The notes: generated by a model from the sequence alone, not told the origin. 5,042 nucleotides of DNA from REEB509 sp044370335 (GCA_044370335.1 JBILVS010000177.1:1-5042), one strand, 5' to 3'; counted from the stretch's first letter, positions 1 through 5,042 are shown. Made by a program: numbers and translations.

Positions 1-650
1 GTGGGCCCGTCCGCAGCCTCCGGCGTCACCGCCCGCGTCCGCGCCTCCACCCCGCTCACCGCCGCCAGGGTCAGAAGGAACGCGGCGCCGACGACGCCCG
101 ACGCCACAAGGGCGAGGCGCGGGCCGGAAAACGGATCCAAAAAGGCGCCGGCGATCCCTGCCGTCGCCACGATCCCGACGATCATCATGATCCAGGTGAT
201 CGCCGCCGCCGCCGGTCGCCGCTGCGGCGCCACCCGCGTTGCGAGCAGCGCAAGCAGCGAGGTGCCCGCGGCCCCCACCCCAGCTCCGATCATAAGATAG
301 GCCACAATCGAGACGAGCACGCCCGCGACGGCGTTGCTCGGCATCATCAGCGCCGCATTCGTCGCAAGCAGCGCCCCGAGCGCGAGCATGCCCATCCCGC
401 CAATGATCCACGGCGTCCGGCGATGGCCGACATCCGAGCCGAAACCGAACCGCGGTCGGCTGATCTGCACCGCGTAGTGCCACGCCACGAGCGCTGCGGG
501 CAAAAGGGCCGGCAGCGCCATCTCCACCACCATGATCCGGTTCAGCGTCGAAGTCGTCAGCACGACGATCCCGCCGAGCGCGCTCTGCACAAGGCCGAGC
601 CGCAGGATCCCAAGCCATCCGAGGCCCGTCGCCTGCTCTGTCGCGCTCAT
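1..650 (-). CDS. bch2: PucC-like MFS carrier, Bch2/Orf428 type (3' end cut by window edge)
   Basis: The first 216 residues of an integral membrane protein are present; the C-terminal part lies beyond the left edge. It resembles the PucC/LhaA/Orf428 branch of the major facilitator superfamily, whose members are tied to bacteriochlorophyll delivery or light-harvesting assembly. Visible marks are MVVEMALPALLPAALVAWHY (residues 40-59), close to the family signature, and the MFS loop motif GSDVGHRRTPW (71-81). Hydrophobic segments lie near residues 13-33, 42-62, 82-101, 107-135, 150-170 and 178-198. The ATG at 650 overlaps the bchG stop in an ATGA arrangement, so translation is probably coupled to bchG. 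The position directly downstream of bchG matches Orf428/Bch2 better than LhaA or PucC, which usually sit beside puhA and pucBA. The transported substrate is not evident from the sequence; the subfamily assignment rests on context and memory of the family. Confidence 0.86.
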   Translation of the reverse strand, partial: MSATEQATGLGWLGILRLGLVQSALGGIVVLTTSTLNRIMVVEMALPALLPAALVAWHYAVQISRPRFGFGSDVGHRRTPWIIGGMGMLALGALLATNAALMMPSNAVAGVLVSIVAYLMIGAGVGAAGTSLLALLATRVAPQRRPAAAAITWIMMIVGIVATAGIAGAFLDPFSGPRLALVASGVVGAAFLLTLAAVSGVEARTRAVTPEAADGP

Positions 651-1561
651 CCCGCCGCTCCCAAAATCGAGCCGATCGCGATGGCGCTGATCAGCATCCC
701 TGTGACATAAACGAGCACGCCCGTGGCGTTGAACCATGGCGCAAACCGCCGGGGATCCCGCAGGAGCCGCCGCGCGAAGACAAGTTGCAGACCAACCGCG
801 AGCCCGACCCCGAGGGCGGGCCAAACCTGGCCCCACCCAACCCAAAGGCCGACCACAATCAGCTGCGGCGCGATCATGACCGCGCAGGCGAGCTTCGCCG
901 CCCGCTCAACGCCGAACTGCACCGGCAGGGAGCGCACGCCCATCTGCCGATCGCCCTCGATCGCCTTGAAGTCGTTCAGAGTCATGATGCCGTGCGCGCC
1001 TGCGCTATAAAGCGCCGCAAGCGTAATGATCCGCCAATCCGGCAGCGTCTGCAGAACGACGGCCGCGCCGGTAAACCAGGCCAGACCCTCGTAAGACAAA
1101 GCAACCGCCGCCGGGCCCCACCAGCCGCTCTGCTTCCACCGAAATGGCGGCGCGCTGTACCCCCACGCCAACGCCAATCCGACAATGGCCGCGCCAAACA
1201 CCCACGCGCCAAGAAAGGCCGCCATAATCAGGGACAAGCCGGACCAAATCAGCGCGATCCAAAGCCCCCAGCGCCCCGGGATTCGCCCTGAGGGAATAGG
1301 ACGATGAGGCTCGTTGATCGCATCCACATGCCGATCGAACCAATCGTTCGCGGCTTGGCTCGTGGCGCACAACATGGGCCCCGCGAGCACAGCGCCCGCA
1401 AGCGCCAAAGGCCAAGTTTCCAAGAACGACTGCCCTGAGGACAACACCCCGCACATGAACGCCCACATCGGGGCAAACCATGTGACTGGCTTCAACAGCG
1501 TCAGCACCGCTTCCGGCGATGGCGCCCGGGGCTGCGCCGAGGGCGGAGAAACCAAAACCAT
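647..1561 (-). CDS. bchG: Bacteriochlorophyll a synthase (geranylgeranyl/phytyl transferase)
   Basis: BchG is a UbiA-family membrane prenyltransferase that esterifies bacteriochlorophyllide a with geranylgeranyl or phytyl diphosphate, the last committed step of bacteriochlorophyll a synthesis. The 304 residues match the usual length of the family. The first Asp-rich motif, NDWFDRHVDAINEPHRPIPS (72-91), and the second, LNDFKAIEGDRQMGVRSLP (195-213), should bind the Mg-diphosphate substrate. SGWWGP (145-150) and YEGLAWFTGAAV (157-168) are further BchG-like stretches. The remainder is a series of hydrophobic helices. The ATG at 1561 gives the expected short N-terminus before LLKPVTWFAPMWAF, but no clear Shine-Dalgarno precedes it; the sequence just upstream is CCTTTTTTC. 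The stop overlaps the start of the carrier gene by four bases. Its own promoter and paired PpsR-like sites lie in the gap behind ppsR, and read-through from ppsR is also possible. Confidence 0.97.
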   Translation of the reverse strand: MVLVSPPSAQPRAPSPEAVLTLLKPVTWFAPMWAFMCGVLSSGQSFLETWPLALAGAVLAGPMLCATSQAANDWFDRHVDAINEPHRPIPSGRIPGRWGLWIALIWSGLSLIMAAFLGAWVFGAAIVGLALAWGYSAPPFRWKQSGWWGPAAVALSYEGLAWFTGAAVVLQTLPDWRIITLAALYSAGAHGIMTLNDFKAIEGDRQMGVRSLPVQFGVERAAKLACAVMIAPQLIVVGLWVGWGQVWPALGVGLAVGLQLVFARRLLRDPRRFAPWFNATGVLVYVTGMLISAIAIGSILGAAG

Positions 1562-1567
1562 GAAAAA

Positions 1568-1596
1568 AGGCTAGACCTGACACCCACGAGTGTCAA
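1568..1596 (-). promoter_or_regulatory. Putative bchG promoter (-35 TTGACA, N17, -10-like TAGCCT)
   Basis: On the minus strand a perfect TTGACA (1596-1591) is followed after exactly 17 bases by TAGCCT (1573-1568), which matches the -10 consensus at three of six positions. The -35 hexamer lies inside a PpsR-like site, the usual arrangement for repression. A start about seven bases after the -10 would fall at or next to the bchG ATG, implying a leaderless or nearly leaderless mRNA. The ppaA promoter shares the -35, the spacing and the AGCCTTTTT that follows, which strengthens the call. The transcription start itself is inferred. Confidence 0.5.
1578..1595. repeat. Inverted repeat TGACAC-N6-GTGTCA in bchG promoter
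   Basis: A perfect 6+6 inverted repeat, TGACACCCACGAGTGTCA, fills most of the spacer of the putative bchG promoter and overlaps the left PpsR-like site by five bases. Its half-sites are TGACAC rather than the TGTC...GACA of a PpsR site, and it does not fit the FNR or Crp consensus. It could be an extra operator or chance. As RNA it is only a weak stem and is not followed directly by a T tract. Confidence 0.4.
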
Positions 1597-1608
1597 TCAA
1601 ACTGGACG
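1591..1608. promoter_or_regulatory. PpsR-like operator, site 1 of bchG pair
   Basis: TGTCAATCAAACTGGACG fits the PpsR/CrtJ palindrome TGT-N12-ACA with one mismatch at the last base (ACG for ACA), and keeps the extended TGTC...GAC form. It covers the TTGACA -35 hexamer of the minus-strand bchG promoter. It is identical at 15 of 18 positions to the left site of the ppaA-bchF region. Confidence 0.6.
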
Positions 1609-1617
1609 CTCAAAATC

Positions 1618-1635
1618 CGTCAGTTTTGTGTGACA
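1618..1635. promoter_or_regulatory. PpsR-like operator, site 2 of bchG pair
   Basis: CGTCAGTTTTGTGTGACA fits TGT-N12-ACA with one mismatch at the first base. It lies nine bases from site 1, with its imperfect half facing the imperfect half of site 1. On the minus strand it is upstream of the bchG -35 element. PpsR/CrtJ is known to bind pairs of sites cooperatively, so the pair is more convincing than either site alone. Confidence 0.55.
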
Positions 1636-1663
1636 TGCGGCCGCAAACTGAGCCAACGGGCCC

Positions 1664-3103
1664 TCAAGCAATCTCGCCGTCCAGATTGCCCATGCCGAAC
1701 CTGTGAAGTTTGGAATACAGGCTTTGCCGGCTCAGGCCCAACAGCTCCGCCGCCGAAGCGCGATTATTTCCAGTGAGTTGCAGCGCCGCCTCAATGCAGA
1801 GCCGCTCCACGAGGTCTGTGGTGTCCCGCACGATCTCCTTCAAAGAGGCGCGTCCCACGAGTTCGCTCATATCGGCCGCCGACCGTGGGAAGCTGAGCGC
1901 AGAGGCGGGCGCGGTTGCATCCCGTCGGCTCACGCCCCGGATGCTGAACCCGTAATACGGCTCCGCCGCGTCAGAGACCGCAACAGCGCTGACCTCGACG
2001 TCTTCGTTATCAAGAAATTGTGTCCGCAGGATCGTGTTGAAGTTCCGCGCGACGCCATGCGTGCGCAGAGTCTCCATCAAAATCGGTCGATCAATCCCTG
2101 GCCGCCCCAGATAGGTTTCGAGCGACCGCCCCACCGCCTGCTCTTGGCTTGGGATCCGCACCAGATCAAGAAACGCAGGATTGACCGCAAGGATGCTCAG
2201 ACCAGCGTCCGTCACGACGAACGCGTCCGGCATCCGCTCCAGCACCGCAAGCAGCCGCTTGCTCGCCTCCGGCAGGGTGGCTTCTCCGCGCTCCGCCGGC
2301 ACGAGGCGCACGAGGAAATGCGCCGTGCGATCGAGCCGGAACAGCGACGCCGAAACCGCATAGTCACGCCCATTGGACATGAGCCGCGCCTGCGATCCCG
2401 CCGGCCCCGTCGCCGACTGCGCCACCGACAGCAACGCCGCCGCCGCCTCCTGGCTCTGCACCGCAAACAGCCGGGCGAACGGCCGTCCGACAAGCGCCCC
2501 GTCAGCGCCAATCAGCTTATCGGCGGCGGGATTCACCTCAACGACCCGCCGCGTGCCGGAATCGACGATCAACACCGCCTCGGAGGCGAGGCGGAACAAC
2601 AGGCGATAACGCGACTCCGCATCTCGAAGCCGCGCATAATCTCGCTCCATCGATTGCTGCGCCTGCAGCAGCCGCTGCTGCAGCGTCGCCGCCATGCGGT
2701 TGTCACGCCCCATCAACACAGTGTGTCCTGAACCGCCGGCCCGCACTGCAACGTAGCGCACGCTGATGCTTTCCCCCCGCGGCGAGGGATGGTTGACTTC
2801 CCGCCACCGAGGCGCCGCATCAGACGCCGCTTCTTGGAGAAGCTCTTCGATTTTGATCTGGCTGTCCTGGGTGACGGTGTCCGCCCAATGCTTATCGAGC
2901 CAGGCCTCAACCCCCTCGCGACCCAGCTCCGGCGCCGATACGGCCAAATCCCGGATGACGCCTTCCCGGTCCAAAACCATGGCAAGATCAGCACTCGCGG
3001 CGATCACTTTGCCCGCCGCCGCCGCGTCCAAAGGCCCCAGCACATTACGCTGAAAGGACATCGCCAAGCGATCGGAGTGCGCCCAGGCTGACATTTTCTG
3101 CAC
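1664..3103 (-). CDS. ppsR: PpsR/CrtJ transcriptional repressor of photosynthesis genes
   Basis: PpsR (CrtJ) represses bch, crt and light-harvesting genes under oxygen or strong light by binding TGT-N12-ACA. The 479 residues show the family's architecture. An N-terminal PAS-like domain spans about 25-135. A Gln-rich helical linker follows at about 137-165 (LQQRLLQAQQSMERDYARLR at 141-160). PAS domains lie at about 165-270 and 280-390, and a Fis-type helix-turn-helix at about 430-470 contains NRASAAELLGLSRQSLYSKL (447-466). The only cysteine is C436 in ERLCIEAAL, the position in front of the HTH that is redox-active in PpsR/CrtJ. The second cysteine of the Rhodobacter proteins, between the PAS domains, is absent. 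The chosen start is GTG at 3103, preceded by AGGG six bases away; ATG at 3094 (codon 4) is the alternative, while ATG at 3061 has no ribosome site. ppaA ends 24 bases upstream, suggesting one operon. Confidence 0.96.
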   Translation of the reverse strand: MQKMSAWAHSDRLAMSFQRNVLGPLDAAAAGKVIAASADLAMVLDREGVIRDLAVSAPELGREGVEAWLDKHWADTVTQDSQIKIEELLQEAASDAAPRWREVNHPSPRGESISVRYVAVRAGGSGHTVLMGRDNRMAATLQQRLLQAQQSMERDYARLRDAESRYRLLFRLASEAVLIVDSGTRRVVEVNPAADKLIGADGALVGRPFARLFAVQSQEAAAALLSVAQSATGPAGSQARLMSNGRDYAVSASLFRLDRTAHFLVRLVPAERGEATLPEASKRLLAVLERMPDAFVVTDAGLSILAVNPAFLDLVRIPSQEQAVGRSLETYLGRPGIDRPILMETLRTHGVARNFNTILRTQFLDNEDVEVSAVAVSDAAEPYYGFSIRGVSRRDATAPASALSFPRSAADMSELVGRASLKEIVRDTTDLVERLCIEAALQLTGNNRASAAELLGLSRQSLYSKLHRFGMGNLDGEIA

Positions 3104-3109
3104 GACACA

Positions 3110-3113
3110 CCCT
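3110..3113 (-). promoter_or_regulatory. ppsR ribosome binding site supporting a GTG start
   Basis: AGGG within TATAGGGTGTGTC lies six bases before the GTG at 3103 and fifteen before the in-frame ATG at 3094. The spacing favours GTG. It sits in the 24-base gap after the ppaA stop. Confidence 0.5.
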
Positions 3114-3127
3114 ATAGGATCCGACGA

Positions 3128-4096
3128 CTAGACCCGCCCCCCTTGGTGGCCGATCGTTTTTTCCGCTTTGGCGAGGGCGTCTTGCGCGCAGGACGCCACA
3201 AGATCAGCCCCCAAAACGCCGCCCAGTTCCGGTCGATTCAGAAAAATCTGACCACCGACCATGACGCGGACACAGCGATTCAAGGAGGATTCTCTGACAC
3301 GCTTAATCACACCACTCAGTTGTGCAAGGCCAGCTTCACAGCTCGCTCCAAGACCGATCACTTCGAAAGAAGCGCTTTTGGCGATAGCCGCGATTTCTCC
3401 AGAGCTTGCGCCGATCCGCGTCACTGTTCGCCAGCCGGATCGACGAAACATTTCATCGACCATCAACAAGCCAAATCCGTGACCTTCACCCTCTAACGTT
3501 GCAAAAAGCGCGGTTCGAGCAGGCTCTGGCCTGTTTTCAACAGCAGAGCCATCCAGCCGCAAAGCCAACAAAACTTGCTGCAGGCGACCCAAACCGACAG
3601 TCACGTCGAAGAACGAACAATAGTCGCTGGTCCAATACTCCCCGAGACGTCGCGCCGTCGGCGCCAACAGCCCCAGGAACACCTCTTCCACCGCAACCCC
3701 GCGATCGATCAGCGTTTCCACATGATCAAAAACGATCGGCATGTCCTGGGTCAGGATCAGCTGCGCGAACTCATCCACGGCGCGGGCGTCAAACCGGCTC
3801 GGCGCGGCGGGTCGCTTCAACGGCTTGACCGTGATCGCCTTCGTGTGCGCCATCAGCAGGCGCGGAATGATCTCGGCCTCTAACAATTGGGTGAGCTTTC
3901 CCGGATCGATGTCGCCGCCGGGCGGCGTCCGCAGGGCCAAGCCCACCGCCAACGGCTCAAGCGCGCCGTTGGGCCGCTCGGCGCCGCGTCCGCGGGGCCC
4001 TTTGGCCAAGCCCGCCGCATCCGCTGCCGGCAAACGCGACCTGCCGGCAGACGCAGCCTTGCGCCCGGAAGGTTTAGTGTCAGGAAGGTCGGGCAT
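3128..4096 (-). CDS. ppaA: PpaA/AerR-type antirepressor with B12-binding-like domain
   Basis: PpaA/AerR proteins bind cobalamin (some reports say heme) and modulate PpsR/CrtJ, linking tetrapyrrole status and light to photosynthesis gene expression. The 322 residues comprise a basic, Ala/Pro-rich tail (1-60) likely to be disordered, then a helical domain (about 65-180) with the family-like WTSDYCSFFDVTVGLGRLQQ (155-174). A Rossmann-like cobalamin-binding domain follows (about 193-315) with GEGHGFG around H206, ASSGEIAAIAKSASFEVIGLG and the glycine turn GGQIFLNRPEL (281-291). H206 is the candidate axial ligand; the family K-X9-H spacing I recall is not found. The ATG at 4096 is chosen because a near-perfect AAGGAGG lies five bases upstream; the frame stays open to a TTG at 4231 but has no good ribosome site there. 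ppsR follows after 24 bases, as expected for an antirepressor-repressor pair. Confidence 0.93.
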   Translation of the reverse strand: MPDLPDTKPSGRKAASAGRSRLPAADAAGLAKGPRGRGAERPNGALEPLAVGLALRTPPGGDIDPGKLTQLLEAEIIPRLLMAHTKAITVKPLKRPAAPSRFDARAVDEFAQLILTQDMPIVFDHVETLIDRGVAVEEVFLGLLAPTARRLGEYWTSDYCSFFDVTVGLGRLQQVLLALRLDGSAVENRPEPARTALFATLEGEGHGFGLLMVDEMFRRSGWRTVTRIGASSGEIAAIAKSASFEVIGLGASCEAGLAQLSGVIKRVRESSLNRCVRVMVGGQIFLNRPELGGVLGADLVASCAQDALAKAEKTIGHQGGRV

Positions 4097-4101
4097 AAGG
4101 C

Positions 4102-4108
4102 CCTCCTT
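4102..4108 (-). promoter_or_regulatory. Strong ppaA Shine-Dalgarno (AAGGAGG)
   Basis: AAGGAGG lies five bases before the ATG at 4096 on the minus strand. It is the strongest ribosome site in the window and decides the ppaA start against the longer TTG/ATG-initiated versions at 4231 and 4228. It is followed by GCCTT, so AAGG and CCTT could form a very small hairpin. Confidence 0.8.
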
Positions 4109-4290
4109 GAAATCGGAGCGACATGGATTCGCGCGCGACCGATATACGCGTCTCTCCCCGACGGTAGGCTTTGTCATCCGCCTTTGCCCCAGGGCTCCCA
4201 TGCCCGGTGCGTTCGCTTGACTGAACATCAATCACCGGGCTGCCCACCATGAACGTCTTCCCCGACCCGCGCCAGGGGAGTGCGTCAAAA

Positions 4291-4319
4291 AGGCTCTCGC
4301 GTTTCCGACCATGTGTCAA
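4291..4319 (-). promoter_or_regulatory. Putative ppaA-ppsR promoter (-35 TTGACA, N17, GAGCCT)
   Basis: On the minus strand TTGACA (4319-4314) is followed after 17 bases by GAGCCT (4296-4291) and then TTTT. The bchG promoter has the same -35, the same spacing and TAGCCT followed by TTTTT. The -35 is the outer left end of the double PpsR-like operator, implying autoregulation of the ppaA-ppsR unit. The -10 is poor by the textbook consensus; transcription would start near 4284. Confidence 0.45.
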
Positions 4320-4331
4320 CCTATCTGGACG
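4314..4331. promoter_or_regulatory. PpsR-like operator, left site of ppaA-bchF pair
   Basis: TGTCAACCTATCTGGACG matches TGT-N12-ACA except for the final base. It contains the minus-strand -35 hexamer of ppaA and is 15/18 identical to the left site upstream of bchG. Confidence 0.62.
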
Positions 4332-4347
4332 TCCTAATTTCTTGACA
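4330..4347. promoter_or_regulatory. PpsR-like operator, right site of ppaA-bchF pair
   Basis: CGTCCTAATTTCTTGACA matches TGT-N12-ACA except for the first base. It shares its first two bases with the left site, so the two imperfect halves form a central GGACGTCC palindrome (4327-4334). It ends with the plus-strand TTGACA -35 hexamer of bchF. Confidence 0.6.
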
Positions 4348-4370
4348 ACCCTTCAGGGGCGCCCCAACCT
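4342..4370 (+). promoter_or_regulatory. Putative bchF promoter (-35 TTGACA, N17, CAACCT)
   Basis: A perfect TTGACA (4342-4347) is followed after 17 bases by CAACCT (4365-4370), a weak -10 that resembles the AGCCT element of the two minus-strand promoters. The spacer contains the perfect palindrome GGGGCGCCCC (4356-4365). The start would lie near 4377, giving a leader of about 46 bases. Confidence 0.42.
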
Positions 4371-4381
4371 TCCGAGCATAC

Positions 4382-4403
4382 CACCTCGAAACGGTCCGAG
4401 GTG
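4382..4403 (+). repeat. Stem-loop in bchF leader
   Basis: CACCTCG (4382-4388) and CGAGGTG (4397-4403) form a perfect seven-base stem with an eight-base loop. It lies just after the inferred bchF transcription start and ends seven bases before the GGAG ribosome site. No T tract follows, so it is not a terminator. A 5' stem protecting the mRNA, or a DNA operator, are both possible. Confidence 0.55.
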
Positions 4404-4410
4404 ATGGCTT

Positions 4411-4414
4411 GGAG
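4411..4414 (+). promoter_or_regulatory. bchF ribosome binding site (GGAG)
   Basis: GGAG lies eight bases before the ATG at 4423 and supports that start, and with it the unusually long N-terminus. Confidence 0.55.
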
Positions 4415-4422
4415 ATCGGACG

Positions 4423-5042
4423 ATGCACACGCAGAACGCCTCTCCTCGATCTGTTGCTTCCTCGCTTCCCCGCGATGCGCGGGCGGCGCGCTCCCCCCGC
4501 GCGGCAGCCGCCCCGTGGACGATCGAAGCCGCGTTCGACAATTGGATTGATCGGATCGCAGCGGTTCCCTGGCAGGCGCACGGCGGCGTCAGCGCCCGCA
4601 GACGGCGCAAGGCGCGCGCCCCGCTTTACACCCCGCAGGAACGGGAGCGCCGCGACCGGTCGATCTGGACCGTGGTGCAAGGCGTCCTTGCCCCGCTCCA
4701 ATTCGCGATTTTCGCCGTCAGCCTCTGGCTCGTTCTGACCTATCTTGCGACCGGCGAAGGCTATGCCGCGGCGAACGCCTCGGTCCTGCTCAAAACCGTG
4801 GCGCTGATTGCGATCATGGTCACCGGCTCGATCTGGGAAAAAGCCGTCTTCGGCAAGTGGCTTTTTGCGCCCGCCTTTTTTTGGGAAGACGTGTTCAGCA
4901 TGGCGGTGATCGCCTTGCATGCGGCCTACGTGATGGCCTTGGTCTTCCACTGGGGCACGCCCGACGACCGCATGTGGATCGCCATCGCCGCTTATGCCGC
5001 CTACGTCGTCAACGCCGCCCAGTTCCTTTGGAAGCTCCGCGA
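4423..5042 (+). CDS. bchF: 3-vinyl bacteriochlorophyllide hydratase (3' end cut by window edge)
   Basis: BchF hydrates the C3 vinyl group of (bacterio)chlorophyllide to 3-hydroxyethyl, a step towards the acetyl group of bacteriochlorophyll a. The window holds 206 residues; the last few dozen or fewer are probably missing. Family-like stretches are LYTPQERERRDRSIWTVVQG (68-87), VLAPLQF (88-94), FLATGEGYAAA-like sequence at 107-117, IMVTGSIWEKAVFGKWLFAP (131-150) and AFFWEDVFSMAVIALHAAY (151-169). Membrane segments lie near 88-108, 120-137, 156-176 and 184-202. The ATG at 4423 has GGAG eight bases before it; upstream the frame is closed by TGA at 4402-4404, and no other ATG, GTG or TTG occurs before the conserved core. 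This leaves an extra 65 or so residues at the N-terminus, Ala/Arg-rich around a possible amphipathic helix (31-50). bchF normally heads bchFNBHLM, so those genes may follow to the right. Confidence 0.94.
   Translation, partial: MHTQNASPRSVASSLPRDARAARSPRAAAAPWTIEAAFDNWIDRIAAVPWQAHGGVSARRRRKARAPLYTPQERERRDRSIWTVVQGVLAPLQFAIFAVSLWLVLTYLATGEGYAAANASVLLKTVALIAIMVTGSIWEKAVFGKWLFAPAFFWEDVFSMAVIALHAAYVMALVFHWGTPDDRMWIAIAAYAAYVVNAAQFLWKLR

Larger units (their letters stand above)
4097..4422. promoter_or_regulatory. Divergent ppaA-bchF control region
   Basis: This 326-base non-coding stretch separates the divergent ppaA and bchF genes. Its right third holds the double PpsR-like operator (4314-4347), one promoter for each direction and a stem-loop in the bchF leader. 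The part from 4109 to about 4284 would be a ppaA leader of nearly 190 bases. I see no riboswitch, tRNA or convincing terminator in it, and specifically no cobalamin-riboswitch B12 box. Open frames crossing it have no good ribosome sites. Confidence 0.75.

Noticed and set aside
1562..1596. Terminator between ppsR and bchG (inverted repeat plus T6 on the minus strand)
   Set aside because: The stem is only six bases, the T run lies nine bases beyond it, and the T run directly abuts the bchG start codon. A promoter/operator explains the site better.
1703..2731. Long plus-strand open frame of 342 codons opposite ppsR
   Set aside because: It is an Arg/His-rich antisense shadow of a clearly recognisable ppsR, as expected in GC-rich DNA.
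4097..4231. Longer ppaA reading frame starting at TTG 4231 or ATG 4228 (45 extra residues)
   Set aside because: No good ribosome site precedes either start, the extra residues show no family-like pattern, and AAGGAGG sits directly before the ATG at 4096.
4217..4231. FNR-like box TTGAC...ATCAA upstream of ppaA
   Set aside because: The TTGA and TCAA halves are seven bases apart instead of the six in the FNR consensus, and one half has a further mismatch.
4080..4319. 79-residue minus-strand open frame across the ppaA leader
   Set aside because: It begins inside the -35 hexamer, has no ribosome site, overlaps the ppaA start and resembles no family I know.
4356..4365. Palindrome GGGGCGCCCC in the bchF promoter spacer as an operator
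   Set aside because: A short all-G/C palindrome in GC-rich DNA; nothing else supports a specific regulator.
4321..4950. Minus-strand open frame of 209 codons opposite bchF
   Set aside because: The plus strand encodes conserved BchF sequence; the minus-strand translation is Arg/Gly-rich without recognisable domains.

Overview
The window is a piece of a photosynthesis gene cluster from a GC-rich anoxygenic phototroph, most likely an alphaproteobacterium. Four recognisable families support this: a bacteriochlorophyll synthase (BchG), the redox/light repressor PpsR (CrtJ), its cobalamin-domain antirepressor PpaA (AerR), and the bacteriochlorophyllide hydratase BchF. A fifth gene encodes a PucC-like carrier of the Bch2/Orf428 type. 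I cannot name the genus from this much sequence.

Layout: almost everything left of 4100 reads on the minus strand, in the order ppaA (4096-3128), ppsR (3103-1664), bchG (1561-647), bch2-like (650 to beyond the left edge). ppaA and ppsR are 24 bases apart and look like one transcript. bchG and bch2 share an ATGA overlap and look translationally coupled. A 102-base gap between ppsR and bchG holds a second promoter/operator. bchF reads rightwards from 4423 and leaves the window incomplete. The 326-base gap between ppaA and bchF is a divergent control region.

How the genes work together: BchF acts mid-pathway, hydrating the C3 vinyl group. BchG acts at the end, attaching the prenyl tail to bacteriochlorophyllide a. 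PpsR is the DNA-binding repressor of such genes, and PpaA modulates it. Both control regions contain paired matches to the PpsR motif (TGT-N12-ACA), each with one mismatch and each lying over a TTGACA -35 hexamer. This suggests the regulators control themselves and both flanking pigment genes.

The most interesting points are regulatory. There is a nearly symmetric 34-base double operator with two outward-facing -35 hexamers. A similar operator pair precedes bchG, with centres 11 bases (about one helical turn) further apart. All three inferred promoters share the pattern TTGACA-N17-NARCCT. PpsR has only one cysteine, and BchF has an N-terminal extension of about 65 residues. There is no sign of mobile elements, CRISPR, tRNA or rRNA.
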